The notes: generated by a model not told the origin, from the sequence alone. Counted from the first letter of the stretch, positions 44,694-53,144 are shown. The stretch is 64,000 nt of DNA from Bog-473 sp963809715 (GCA_963809715.1 CAWEKO010000004.1:124001-188000), one strand, 5' to 3'. Program-made: numbers and translations.

Positions 44694-45344
44694 TCACGCC
44701 GAAGCACCTTGGACGCGTGCCCGCAGAATTGGAACGCCCGGGCCATCGAGTTGGTCCACGTAAGGAGCGCGGCCAGCCATGCTCATCACCAGCGCGAGGG
44801 TCGATCCGGCGACCAGCGGTCCGTTGCCCGTGGCAAACGGCCCATCGTCTGCACGAACCTGTAGACCGGAAACCGTGGTCCGACTGGGAACTGTGAAGTT
44901 GCGGCGCGCAAAGAAGTCAGCCACCGGCGTCAGCGCGTCGACATCTGGTGTCCGCGGCAGTCCCATCGGCTGACGGATGTCTTGGGCGTGCACGACGACC
45001 TCGCCAAGGTAGGCCGGGGTGTGTCCCGAGGGGGCGGTGGTGCTGTCGATGATGGCGCGGAACCGGTCGAACGTCTCGACGGGGGTGCGGCCCCGATGCT
45101 CGACCATCCGGCGCTGGTTGTGCTCATCGACACGGAAACGCACGCCGAGCATGCTGCGCAACCATCGCCACCGACTCAGGCTTGCCGCAGCGGTGAGGTG
45201 GGCAACGACCTCCTCGACGTCCCACTGCCCGCACAGGGTGCAGTGCCGCCATTGTTCGTCATTGAGGCCCGACAGGTCCTCCGAAAGAGCAGCTCGTTCG
45301 GCGTGCACAATCGCCCAGAGGTGGTCGTCCCGCGATCTCGTCAT
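44694..45344 (-). CDS. Maleylpyruvate isomerase family (mycothiol-dependent-type) protein
   Basis: A 216-residue protein of the DinB/MDMPI-like group found in actinobacteria, named after mycothiol-dependent maleylpyruvate isomerase. The N-terminal helix bundle has HAERAALSEDLSGLNDEQWR, CGQWDVEEVVAHLTAAA, and a central HAQDIRQPMGLPR segment with the conserved His-Asp, which act as metal ligands in the family. The C-terminal part (NGPLVAGSTLALVMSMAGR) matches the SCP2-like end of the family. Function beyond family membership cannot be stated. Confidence 0.85.
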   Translation of the reverse strand: MTRSRDDHLWAIVHAERAALSEDLSGLNDEQWRHCTLCGQWDVEEVVAHLTAAASLSRWRWLRSMLGVRFRVDEHNQRRMVEHRGRTPVETFDRFRAIIDSTTAPSGHTPAYLGEVVVHAQDIRQPMGLPRTPDVDALTPVADFFARRNFTVPSRTTVSGLQVRADDGPFATGNGPLVAGSTLALVMSMAGRAPYVDQLDGPGVPILRARVQGASA

Positions 45345-45493
45345 ATCGGCCGATGCCCTACCGATGCTCGAGAGATCCTGTTGCTAGTCGTGTGTCATCG
45401 GTCGACGAGGGACCATCTGATAACAAGGATCTCGACTCCCTCTACGTTGATTCACAGTCGTGCATCGAGGTCGTCTGGAAGCGTGGTCATTGC

Positions 45494-46018
45494 CTATATG
45501 TCGGCACGACGTGTTGGAAGTTCGCTTTGAAGAGATCTCACCGAAGGCGTGTCCAGATTCGTATTCATAACGGTCGTTGCGCCCGGGTCGCCAGGAACGC
45601 CGGCGGGTTGCAGGCGTTTGCGGTACCAGAGGACGTTTGTACCTGATGGGAATTCTTCGACGCGACCCACCACTTCGTATCCGCTCTGCTCATAGAGAGC
45701 TCGAGCCTGAAATTCATAGGTAAAGTGAACGGTCTGTGAGCACCCACGAGCCGCCGCCTCGGCTTCGGCCGCGGCGAGCAGGCGGGTCGCGAGGCCGCGA
45801 CCTCGGAGGGTTGGGTGCACCCAGAGGCTCTGCAGTTCACAACAGTCGCCCCAGGTCCATCCGCTGATTCCGGCCATGACCATGCCAGCCTGGCGGACGA
45901 AGATTGCCAGTTCCGCTTCGTCACCGAGCCCCATGACGGCAGATGACTCATTACGGATCTGGTTTTCGAGGAACTCGATGTCGAGAGGATCTGGTTGAAC
46001 CTCGAGGCAGAGTTCCAC
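45494..46018 (-). CDS. GNAT-family N-acetyltransferase
   Basis: A 174-residue acetyltransferase-like protein. The acetyl-CoA-binding region is LQSLWVHPTLRGRGLATRLL, with the RGRGLA pyrophosphate loop, followed by AEAEAAARGCSQTVHFTYEF and ARALYEQSGYEVVGRVEEFP. The fold ends near WYRKRL; the last 35 residues are an unrelated tail. The start is GTG. It is followed 13 bases upstream, on the same strand, by the NTF2-like gene, so they are probably co-transcribed. Confidence 0.85.
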   Translation of the reverse strand: MELCLEVQPDPLDIEFLENQIRNESSAVMGLGDEAELAIFVRQAGMVMAGISGWTWGDCCELQSLWVHPTLRGRGLATRLLAAAEAEAAARGCSQTVHFTYEFQARALYEQSGYEVVGRVEEFPSGTNVLWYRKRLQPAGVPGDPGATTVMNTNLDTPSVRSLQSELPTRRADI

Positions 46019-46031
46019 GGCAGGCGACTCG

Positions 46032-46448
46032 TCAGGCGTCGACGATCTGCTCGATCAGCGAGATGTCGTCGAAGTACGTCCGGTATGACCTGATCTTCCC
46101 TTCTCGGAAGTCGGCCACAGTGACCCCGGCCAACTGGACACGACGTCCCGTCGGCTCCAACTCCGCACCCTCGTCCAAGACCAGAGGTCCCGTGTGGTCA
46201 GCTTCGATGACCCATTCGGCGTAGGCCTTGTTCCCTACCTCATCGAGTCCTCGCAGCAGTATGACGACGTTGGAGAACGCAATCTCACGAAGAGCGGCGA
46301 GGGCGGCGAGTGCCGGTAGTCCCGAGACCGACGCATACGGCGACCAACCCACGACATCGTCGGTGAACAGGGTGCCCAGATCAATCGATGCGCCACCCAC
46401 CTCGGCCTCGAGGGCCTTCAGCAGCACATCTTTGCGAGATTCACTCAT
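46032..46448 (-). CDS. SnoaL-like (NTF2-fold) protein
   Basis: A 138-residue protein with the NTF2-like pattern: helical N-terminus KDVLLKALEAEVGGASIDLG, LFTDDVVGWSPYASVSGLPA, and strands ending VTVADFREGKIRSYRTYFDD. Active-site-type residues are not clear enough to predict a reaction. The ATG at 46448 (GTG three bases earlier is an alternative) has TAGGGA upstream. It is first in a two-gene unit with the acetyltransferase. Confidence 0.85.
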   Translation of the reverse strand: MSESRKDVLLKALEAEVGGASIDLGTLFTDDVVGWSPYASVSGLPALAALAALREIAFSNVVILLRGLDEVGNKAYAEWVIEADHTGPLVLDEGAELEPTGRRVQLAGVTVADFREGKIRSYRTYFDDISLIEQIVDA

Positions 46449-46509
46449 CACGTCCCTAATTTCTGTCGCATCGATGGGTTAAAAATGTCTTGAGCAATCC
46501 GACCTGCGA

Positions 46510-46761
46510 TCAGGACCCGAGGACTTTCGCCTTGGCGGTCGCGAACTCTTCGTCGGTGAGTACGCCCGAGGAGTGGAGCTGCGCGAGATGCTCGATCTCG
46601 TCCGCCGGGTTTGCTGCGGGTGGTACATACGGATTTTCGTCGACAGGCGCTTGGTCGTACTCGTCTTGCGCCTGCCGTTTGGCGCGGTGATGAGCAACTG
46701 CCCCTCCCGCTACCGCTCCAGCAACGAGTCCTCGACGTCGTGCCCGTCGCCTCATGCCCAT
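46510..46761 (-). CDS. Small SHOCT-domain protein
   Basis: An 83-residue protein. The N-terminus is strongly basic (MGMRRRARRRGLVAGAVAGG). A hydrophobic/Ala-Gly-rich segment that may insert in the membrane follows, then a linker, and a C-terminal SHOCT domain (EIEHLAQLHSSGVLTDEEFA, ending KAKVLGS). SHOCT modules mediate oligomerisation. The ATG at 46761 follows a GGGAG. Confidence 0.8.
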   Translation of the reverse strand: MGMRRRARRRGLVAGAVAGGAVAHHRAKRQAQDEYDQAPVDENPYVPPAANPADEIEHLAQLHSSGVLTDEEFATAKAKVLGS

Positions 46762-46873
46762 GGGGGACTCCCGTCTTTCTCGTGGCTGACCGTGACCGAT
46801 CAGCTCAGCTGTCTGCGACGTGATAGTAGGTGTTGGATTCGTCCCGCGCCACAAGTTCGGGCAACAGCCAGAT

Positions 46874-46921
46874 CCGACCTGAAGAAACGAGAAGTCACCG
46901 GATCGACACCGATCCAGACCC
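46874..46921 (+). repeat. Degenerate 3' copy of tRNA-Phe (possible att site)
   Basis: This stretch mirrors the anticodon-to-3' part of tRNA-Phe at 21783-21829: CCTGAA occurs 16 bases (15 in the tRNA) before an exact shared 13-mer GTCACCGGATCGA (46894-46906; 21800-21812), and the following 16 bases match in 11 positions. Both share the unusual A at position 54. Orientation is the same as the tRNA. No complete tRNA can be folded here. Confidence 0.5.
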
Positions 46922-46932
46922 CCGGAAAGCGG

Positions 46933-47583
46933 TCAGTTTCGCGGAAGGATCCCCCCTAGGAACAGGTCGACCGCACGCGCGATGTGGAGATCGAGCTGTT
47001 CGGAGGAGCAGAACACGCCGAAGTCGGCCCACATGGTGGGACTTCCGGCGACCATCGCAAGGAAGAGATCGGCGGCCACTGCGAAATCTTCGGCCACGAT
47101 CTCACCGGCTTCGGCATGGCTGGCCAACAGCTGGACGATCGACCGCAGACTTGTCGACCACATGTCGGCACCCTGGACTGGATCGAGCTCGGCGATGCGG
47201 TCCGCCTCGAGCACGGCGAGACGTCGGAGCTTCACCGCTTTGGGATCGACCAGTCGTTGAATAATCTGACCCGCGATCTGGCGCAACGAGGTGTTGAGGT
47301 CACCATTGGGCACTTCGATGGCGACGCCCAGGAACGGCATGTCTGCGAGTGCTTGCGGAATGATTTCGGCAAACAGTGCTTGCTTGTCCGCGTATTTCGC
47401 GTACAAGGTCCGCTTCGAAATACCGGCCGCCGCCGCGACAGCCTCCATCGTGGTCCCGTCGAATCCGTTGTCGACGAACGCCTCGATCGCGGCCTTACGG
47501 AGTCGGTCTTCAATGGCCAGGGCCTCGGCCTGTGTCGGACGTCCCCGAAGTGGCTCTGTTCTCACCGCGGAGCGCTTGCTCAC
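46933..47583 (-). CDS. TetR-family transcriptional regulator
   Basis: A 216-residue TetR protein. The DNA-binding domain is IEDRLRKAAIEAFVDNGFDG, TTMEAVAAAAGISKRTLYAK, YADKQALF; the C-terminal ligand domain is helical and ends in a leucine-rich stretch (AVDLFLGGIL). The start is GTG. The redox operon at 47665-49963 lies directly upstream on the same strand. A 22-bp inverted repeat in front of that operon (50036-50057) is a good candidate target. Confidence 0.9.
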   Translation of the reverse strand: MSKRSAVRTEPLRGRPTQAEALAIEDRLRKAAIEAFVDNGFDGTTMEAVAAAAGISKRTLYAKYADKQALFAEIIPQALADMPFLGVAIEVPNGDLNTSLRQIAGQIIQRLVDPKAVKLRRLAVLEADRIAELDPVQGADMWSTSLRSIVQLLASHAEAGEIVAEDFAVAADLFLAMVAGSPTMWADFGVFCSSEQLDLHIARAVDLFLGGILPRN

Positions 47584-47664
47584 ACGCCGGACCCGCTTGA
47601 CAGATCGCCGGTGGACACCCCGAAAGCGCGCGTCTCCAAGCGCATCACGATCATCGTCCGCCGC

Positions 47665-48483
47665 TCAAGCGTCTCGTGACGTTTCGGCCGCCCGGGTCAG
47701 CTGCAGCGATCGGGTCATGACGGCCTCTGTGAGGTCGCCGTGGGTGATGACGTAGGGCTCGCCCGCCAGCACCGCCTCGATCACTCCGGTGCCCGCTTCA
47801 TCGGCGGAGGCGAGCATCGACGTCATCTGCGGGTTGCTGGCGATCATGGCGTCGAAATCACCCTCGTGGGCGATCGCTCGACGCAGGTGGTTCGGCTGCG
47901 CCGCCTCGCTCGTCTCGAGGTGGCGGGTGATCATGGCGGACGGGAAGATCACCGTTACGCCAATACCGTCTTCGGCGACCTCGAGTCGGAGGGTCTCGGC
48001 AAGGCCCCACACCGCGAACTTGCTCGCCTGATAGGCCCCGAGACGGCTGGCCGGGTCCAGAATCGACGACGACGTGGTGAACGCCAGCCTGCCCCGCTGG
48101 GACTTGCGGAGCAGGCCGAGGAATGAGCGCGCCACCCGGGCCGAGCCGATGACGTTGACATCGAGTAACCATCGCCACTCCTCGTCACGAAAGCCCTCGA
48201 CGGTCCCGAAGAGCTGTACGCCCACGTTCGACACGACGAGGTCTACGGCGCCGAACCGCCCCTCGACCGCAGCCGCCGCCTCGTCCACGCCGGCGGCATC
48301 GCTGACGTCGACGGCCAACCCGAGGGTCTGGACCGGTTGGGCTGCAGCGACCCGCGCCGCTTCGGCGACCGCGCGCTCTCCGTCCAGGTCGAGTACGGCC
48401 ACGTCCATGCCCAGGGCGGCGCACCGCTCGACCAGGGCGAGACCAAAGCCCGAGGCTCCACCGGTCACGACGGCGACGGGCAT
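47665..48483 (-). CDS. Short-chain dehydrogenase/reductase
   Basis: A 272-residue classical SDR: TGGASGFG cofactor motif at residues about 7-14, DLDG after strand 2 (NAD preference), SNVG, and the catalytic TTSSSIL...YQASK set. The ATG at 48483 has GAGGAG just upstream and overlaps the stop of the SnoaL-like gene (TGATG), so translation is coupled. It is the last gene in the three-gene redox operon. The substrate is unknown. Confidence 0.9.
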   Translation of the reverse strand: MPVAVVTGGASGFGLALVERCAALGMDVAVLDLDGERAVAEAARVAAAQPVQTLGLAVDVSDAAGVDEAAAAVEGRFGAVDLVVSNVGVQLFGTVEGFRDEEWRWLLDVNVIGSARVARSFLGLLRKSQRGRLAFTTSSSILDPASRLGAYQASKFAVWGLAETLRLEVAEDGIGVTVIFPSAMITRHLETSEAAQPNHLRRAIAHEGDFDAMIASNPQMTSMLASADEAGTGVIEAVLAGEPYVITHGDLTEAVMTRSLQLTRAAETSRDA

Positions 48484-48905
48484 CAGCTCTCCTCGGGCAT
48501 CACGAAGTCGGCGTGCAACCGGGTCAACTTCGATGACTTGATTCGCCACCCATCGGCACCCTTTTCGTAGGTTTCGTAATAGTGGCCGTAGCCATCGAGG
48601 CGCACGCCATTGGGCCAGATGACGATGTCGTTGAGCGCCCAGATACCCGTCGCAGTCGTCTCCGAGGTGAGATCGATCTCCGGCATGTGGCCCTGGTGGA
48701 CGGTCACCGCGCCGTCCAGTGCTCCTTGCAGAAAGGCCATGAATTCGGCGGCACCGCGCACGACGTCTCCGCCCGCCTCGCTCGTGTCGATCACCACGTC
48801 GTCGGTGAACACCTGCCGCATCGCATCCCAGTCCTTCGTGTCCATGGTGCGGAAATACCGGGCCTTCAGGCGCCGGATCGCCTCGACCTCGTCCAGGTCG
48901 CTCAC
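48483..48905 (-). CDS. SnoaL-like (NTF2-fold) protein
   Basis: A 140-residue protein of the SnoaL_4 group: VEAIRRLKARYFRTMDTKDW at the N-terminus, then VFTDDVVIDTSEAGGDVVRG, VTVHQGHMPEIDLTSETTAT and WRIKSSKLTRLH. This layout resembles steroid isomerase- and dehydratase-like members. The GTG start overlaps the stop of the DapB-like gene (GTGA). It lies in the middle of a tightly packed operon with two oxidoreductases, which suggests that it acts on an intermediate between them. Confidence 0.88.
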   Translation of the reverse strand: MSDLDEVEAIRRLKARYFRTMDTKDWDAMRQVFTDDVVIDTSEAGGDVVRGAAEFMAFLQGALDGAVTVHQGHMPEIDLTSETTATGIWALNDIVIWPNGVRLDGYGHYYETYEKGADGWRIKSSKLTRLHADFVMPEES

Positions 48906-49963
48906 GGTTGGCTGGTCGCCGAGGAAACGAGACCCCTGGGCAGGATCAAGGGAAGGTCGGTGTACGTCACGATGCCGGGCGGCGCGGCCACCACGTAGGG
49001 GATGGAGTTGACAGCCGGCATCGCCGTCATGATCATGCCGAGCACCATGAACTCGGCGAAGGTGGTGGCCTCGAAATCCGGCGGCGGCAGGTAGTCGAGG
49101 GCCACGGTGACGGTCGGGCGGCCGTCAACCTTGATGACATGACCCTCCCTGATCGGCCAGTCGGGCTCGAGCGTCTGGCCCTTTCGCCACCGGACGTTCA
49201 GCTCAATGATCGTGCGTTCGCCGACCTTGCCCTGCCAGCTGGCGTACACGCCGGCGACGTGGCCGGCAGGGATCGTCCAAGAGTCCATGACGACGTCCGC
49301 GGTCGCCCGCGCGTACTCGGCTTCACACACAATGTCATCGAGTTCGATGCCGAGGGCGTCGGCGACCATGGCAACGGCCTCGCCGAACACTGCGGTGCCC
49401 TTGGCCGCCATGCCGGGTAGCTCGGGGTCGTCCATGGGACGGCCGAAGCCGCACGGCAGTTCAGTGGCGGGGGAGTCGTAGAGCGTCGTGTCCGATCCCT
49501 CGTCGATCGTGATCTTGTCGATGCGATCACAGATGTTCGCCGTGGCGATACCGACCAGTTCGATGAAACCGGGGCTGATTCCCGTCCCAAAGATCGTCGA
49601 GGCGCCGGCCTCACACGCCGCCATGATCCGCTTCCGATCTTCGGGGTGACCCTTCCCATTGATGAACGCCGCGGTCGTGACGACGTTGACGCCGGCCTCG
49701 AGGATGCCCACGATCTCATCGGTCCTCGGCCACATCGGGTTGTAGACGACGATGTCCGGCTTCAGTGCGAGCAACGCCTCGACGTCGTTCGTCGCCGCGA
49801 TCCCGACGGCGTCGATGCCGCACAGTTGGCCCACATCGATGCCGACCTTCTCGTCGGACCAGGCGTAGCACCCGACGAGCTCCAGGTCGGGGTGCGCGTG
49901 AATTGCTCGCACCGACCGTTTCCCGACGTTCCCCGTCGTCCACTGCACCACACGCACTGCCAT
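48902..49963 (-). CDS. DapB-like NAD(P)-dependent dehydrogenase
   Basis: A 353-residue protein of the group annotated as dihydrodipicolinate reductase-like or 2,4-diaminopentanoate dehydrogenase-like. It has an N-terminal Rossmann start RVVQWTTGNVGKRSVRAIHA, DLELVGCYAWSDEKVGIDVG, ALKPDIVVYNPMWPR, INGKGHPEDRKRIMAACEAG and GTGISPGFIELVGI. Such proteins are frequent in steroid and fatty-acid clusters of actinobacteria, usually with SDR and SnoaL-like partners, exactly as here. It is the first gene of the operon and has the candidate TetR operator 73 bases upstream. Confidence 0.88.
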   Translation of the reverse strand: MAVRVVQWTTGNVGKRSVRAIHAHPDLELVGCYAWSDEKVGIDVGQLCGIDAVGIAATNDVEALLALKPDIVVYNPMWPRTDEIVGILEAGVNVVTTAAFINGKGHPEDRKRIMAACEAGASTIFGTGISPGFIELVGIATANICDRIDKITIDEGSDTTLYDSPATELPCGFGRPMDDPELPGMAAKGTAVFGEAVAMVADALGIELDDIVCEAEYARATADVVMDSWTIPAGHVAGVYASWQGKVGERTIIELNVRWRKGQTLEPDWPIREGHVIKVDGRPTVTVALDYLPPPDFEATTFAEFMVLGMIMTAMPAVNSIPYVVAAPPGIVTYTDLPLILPRGLVSSATSQP

Positions 49964-50035
49964 CGGCCGTCCCCCGTTCGATCAGTCCGTCGCCGTCCCA
50001 GGCTCCTCACCAAGGATGCGCCGGGTTTCTGACGT

Positions 50036-50057
50036 AAGTATACGCTTCTGTGTACTT
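50036..50057 (-). promoter_or_regulatory. Inverted repeat, candidate TetR operator
   Basis: AAGTATAC (50036-50043) and GTGTACTT (50050-50057) form an 8-6-8 inverted repeat with one mismatch, 73 bases upstream of the DapB-like start. Size and symmetry fit a TetR-family site, and a TetR gene sits at the end of the same operon. Inference from position only. Confidence 0.5.
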
Positions 50058-50140
50058 GTTGGCGAATACGGGACCTCCACCGATGACTCGAAGGCACTTT
50101 CCAGGAGTCTCCCCGCTCACCGGCCGAGCTGGAATTCCAA

Positions 50141-51538
50141 TTATCGAGATGGCACCATCCGTTGGAGACATTCGTAGGCCGCGTACTTGTAGGCGTCACT
50201 CATGGTGGGTACGTCGAACGTGGCGTGTATGAAGTAGTCGATCGTCCCGCCGAAGTGGAGGACCGCCTGGCCCTGGTGCACCAACTCGGTGGCCCCCTCC
50301 CCGACGATGTGCACACCGAGCAACCGCCGGTCATCGCGGTCGACAACCAGCTTCACAATCCCTTCGGTGGTCCCGGCGATGGCAGCTCGACTGTTGTCCG
50401 CGAAACGGGACACACCGACCGCATAGTGCGTCTTCTGCGCGACAGCCTGGTCTTCGGTAAGACCGACCATGGCGCACTCAGGGATCGAGTACACACCGAA
50501 AGGTGTGATGGGATCGACGGTTTCCTTGAAGGTGATCCCCAGCGCGTGACAGGCGGCGACACGGCCCTGCTCCATCGATACCGAGGCGAGCGCCGGAGGG
50601 CCGATGACGTCCCCAGCCGCATAGATCCCCGGGATGCTCGTCTGAAATTGGTCGTCCACACTGATTCGTCCGCGGTCGTCGACCTCGACACCGATATCAG
50701 CAAGACCCAAGTCCTCGGTGTTTCCCACACGACCGGCCGCGAAGATGACCTTCTCGGGTCGGAGTTCGGCGCCATGGTCGATGCGCACTGACACTCCCTT
50801 GCCGTCGCTGGTCACGCTGTCCACTGAGGTCTGGAGAAGCAATTTCATCCCGGAGGAACGGAACGACTCCGCCATGAGCGCCGAGCACTCCGAATCGAGG
50901 AAGGGCAGCAGTCGCGCTCCTCGGTCGACCAGGGTCACTTCGGCACCGAGGGCCATGAAAATCGATGCGTACTCACAAGCCACGGCCCCACCCCCCACTA
51001 CGACGAGGCTGCGCATGGGCCGGTCGAGATCGCGAGCCGTTTCGGAGTCGAGTACGTCTGAGCCATCGAACGGGATCCCGGGCGGATGGAAGGGCCGTGA
51101 ACCACTGGCGATGAGGACGACGTCCGCCGCCAACACACGCTCAGGGCCGCCGCCGGCGGGAGTGACGGCGACGGTCCGGTCCGGACGCAGCCGCGCCCTA
51201 CCCACCCACAAGTCGATGCCATGACGGGCCAGGTTGTCCCCCACGGCATCGCTCATCGATCGAGCCACGTCGATGGCTCGAGCTCGGAGCCGATCGATCA
51301 CGGCTTGGGGACGAAGGTCGATGCCGGCCCCATAAATTCGCCGGCGTTGGAAGCCGGTCAGGTACAGAGCTGCTTCGCGCATGGCCTTTGTGGTCACGGC
51401 GCTCGCGGCCATCGCCCCGCCGAGGGCGGGTTCCGCCTCGACGATGGCGACGCGTTTGCCGAAGTAGGCGGCTTGGGCCGCAGCTTTCTCCCCTGCCGGT
51501 CCGGCACCCACCACCACCATGTCGAGCCGTTCTTCCAT
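50141..51538 (-). CDS. Sth-like pyridine nucleotide-disulfide oxidoreductase without the active disulfide
   Basis: A 465-residue flavoprotein with the two-dinucleotide-binding-domain layout: FAD motif MVVVGAGPAGEKAAAQAAYF, NAD(P) motif SLVVVGGGAVACEYASIFMA, second FAD motif IYAAGDVIGPPALAS, and the dimerisation domain with FFIHATFDVPTMSDAYKYAA-like end sequence. At the position of the redox disulfide (normally GGxCxxxGCxPSK) it has GGAMAASAVTTKA, with no cysteine. That excludes a lipoamide, glutathione or mercuric reductase and fits the soluble transhydrogenase (SthA) group, which also lacks the pair. It probably balances NADH and NADPH. Not an obvious operon member; the leftward operon starts 178 bases downstream. 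Confidence 0.85.
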   Translation of the reverse strand: MEERLDMVVVGAGPAGEKAAAQAAYFGKRVAIVEAEPALGGAMAASAVTTKAMREAALYLTGFQRRRIYGAGIDLRPQAVIDRLRARAIDVARSMSDAVGDNLARHGIDLWVGRARLRPDRTVAVTPAGGGPERVLAADVVLIASGSRPFHPPGIPFDGSDVLDSETARDLDRPMRSLVVVGGGAVACEYASIFMALGAEVTLVDRGARLLPFLDSECSALMAESFRSSGMKLLLQTSVDSVTSDGKGVSVRIDHGAELRPEKVIFAAGRVGNTEDLGLADIGVEVDDRGRISVDDQFQTSIPGIYAAGDVIGPPALASVSMEQGRVAACHALGITFKETVDPITPFGVYSIPECAMVGLTEDQAVAQKTHYAVGVSRFADNSRAAIAGTTEGIVKLVVDRDDRRLLGVHIVGEGATELVHQGQAVLHFGGTIDYFIHATFDVPTMSDAYKYAAYECLQRMVPSR

Positions 51539-51600
51539 CGTTCCGATCTCACCCTTCAGCGCCAGGCGCCGCCGCCACGATAGGCAGGTGAAGCGTGGTC

Positions 51601-51725
51601 GATTTCCGCTGAGTCTTCAGAAATCTAGTGCTCTCTATGGATCTATCTAGATAGTGGCCCCGAGGTCGATATATCTATGGCGTATCCTAGATTCAGGTAG
51701 AGAAGCCAAGAGAAGGCCGGGCTAC
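51601..51725. promoter_or_regulatory. AT-rich divergent promoter region with palindrome
   Basis: The region between the Sth-like and ATPase genes is locally AT-rich and contains a perfect 12-bp palindrome, CTATCTAGATAG (51643-51654), and two copies of TCTATGG (51635-51641 and around 51670). These look like an operator or promoter for the ATPase gene. Confidence 0.4.
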
Positions 51726-52901
51726 ATGGACCCCGTACGCAATCCATACAACCCTGGGGCCGGGACCCGGCCACCCGCCATGGTCGGCCGGGACTCCGAG
51801 ATCGAAGCGATGGACGTCACCCTCCAACGCCTTCTGCTGGGGACGAATTCACAGAGCCAGCTCCTCGCCGGCCTACGCGGGACGGGGAAGACGGTCTTGC
51901 TCAATGAGTTCGAAGAGCTGGCCGAGGGACGGGGTTACTTCCACGAGTACATCGAGGTGAACGAGGACGGGAACCTCGCTCCGGCGATCGCTGCGGCCCT
52001 GAGGCGTGTGCTCCTCGCCATGGACGCCAAGCGGCGCATCGGGGACGCGGTGCGCCGCGCCCTTGGGGTCCTCAAGGCCTTCACCCTTCGGATCCCCAAC
52101 GGTCCGGAATTGAGTATCGACGTCGATGCCGTCGTGGGACCGGCGGACTCCGGCGAGCTCGGAGCCGACCTGGCTGGACTGTTCGTCGAAGTTGGGGGTG
52201 TCGCACGGGCCTCCGGCACCGGAATCCTGCTCGCCATCGACGAGCTCCACTACGTCGATCAAGCCACTCTGACCGCACTGCTCGTCGGTCTGCACCGCGC
52301 CACCCAGGAGCGTCTCCCGATCACGATTTCTGGAGCCGGGCTGCCGACACTGGCCGCTCTCACCGGAGAGGCGAAGACCTACGCGGAACGGATGTTCGTG
52401 ATGTCGCGAATGGGCATGCTCAGCGAGTCTCAAGCCGGCGAGGCGCTCCAGACACCAGCTCGGTCAGAGGGCGTACTTTGGGATGACGATGCAATCACGA
52501 GGGTCCTCGAGCTCACCAAGTGCTATCCCTACTTTCTCCAGGAGTTCGGCAAGCACGCGTGGGACGTCGCCGACGGACCCGGAGTCATCACCCTCGATGA
52601 CTTCAACCGCTCCGTACCGTTGTCGATGGCCAAACTCGATGACAGCTTCTTCCTCGTACGGGCTGCGGGCTCGACACCCGCCGAACGTGCGTACATGCGC
52701 GCCATGGCGCGCCTCGGCGCGGGTCCGGTACGGACCGCTGACGTGGCGACTGCGCTCCAGCGAAAACCAGCTTCCCTCAGCCCGGTGAGAGAGAGCCTTC
52801 TCAGGCGCGCCATGTGTTACGTCCCGAGTCGCGGTGAGATCGCCTTCACCGTCCCCCTCTTCGATGAGTTCATGAAGCGCTGGATTCCGTCGGAGGACTG
52901 A
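51726..52901 (+). CDS. AAA+ ATPase (ORC/Cdc6-like, AAA_16 type)
   Basis: A 391-residue ATP-binding protein. The start DPVRNPYNPGAGTRPPAMVG is typical of a group of actinobacterial AAA proteins. The Walker A is GLRGTGKT (about residues 49-56), Walker B is GILLAIDELHYVD, and a winged-helix-like C-terminal part (RAYMRAMARLGAGPVRTADV, ESLLRRAMCYVPSRGEIAFT, LFDEFMKRW) follows. No nuclease or other effector domain is attached and no partner gene lies next to it. The ATG at 51726 is preferred over 51654 on the basis of conserved N-terminus. The function is unknown; regulatory or DNA-binding. Confidence 0.85.
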   Translation: MDPVRNPYNPGAGTRPPAMVGRDSEIEAMDVTLQRLLLGTNSQSQLLAGLRGTGKTVLLNEFEELAEGRGYFHEYIEVNEDGNLAPAIAAALRRVLLAMDAKRRIGDAVRRALGVLKAFTLRIPNGPELSIDVDAVVGPADSGELGADLAGLFVEVGGVARASGTGILLAIDELHYVDQATLTALLVGLHRATQERLPITISGAGLPTLAALTGEAKTYAERMFVMSRMGMLSESQAGEALQTPARSEGVLWDDDAITRVLELTKCYPYFLQEFGKHAWDVADGPGVITLDDFNRSVPLSMAKLDDSFFLVRAAGSTPAERAYMRAMARLGAGPVRTADVATALQRKPASLSPVRESLLRRAMCYVPSRGEIAFTVPLFDEFMKRWIPSED

Positions 52902-53144
52902 CTCCCTCGAGAGCGCGATGCACCCTCCACTCGACGACAGCCGGCGCCTCGGTGGCGCCCGTCACACCAACTGCGCTTCAATGAGATCTCCGGACACTGT
53001 CGGCTGATTCACCCACGAGTCGGCGAACGTGTCTGACTGACCCTCCATCGTCAGATGACTCCTCGCTGATCACGTCCCTCCACGCGTTTCAGTCGTAGCA
53101 GGGCGGTCCGGCGCGCCGGCACTCCGCCCAGATCGGCCCGGCGG

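Larger units (their letters stand above)
21755..46921. mobile_element. Candidate ancient genomic island in tRNA-Phe
   Basis: The left edge is the 3' end of an intact tRNA-Phe. The right edge is a degenerate 3' tRNA-Phe copy in the same orientation, sharing the exact 13-mer GTCACCGGATCGA. Between them are remnants of a tyrosine integrase (30661-31000), IS110-type and ISL3-type transposases, several broken genes, and metabolic cargo. That is the layout expected after integration at a tRNA 3' end, but the repeat has diverged and the integrase is far from either edge, so the element would be old and immobile. Confidence 0.4.

Noticed and set aside
51726..52901. AAA+ ATPase as part of an anti-phage defence system
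   Set aside because: No effector domain and no adjacent nuclease, reverse transcriptase or toxin gene; the neighbours are metabolic.
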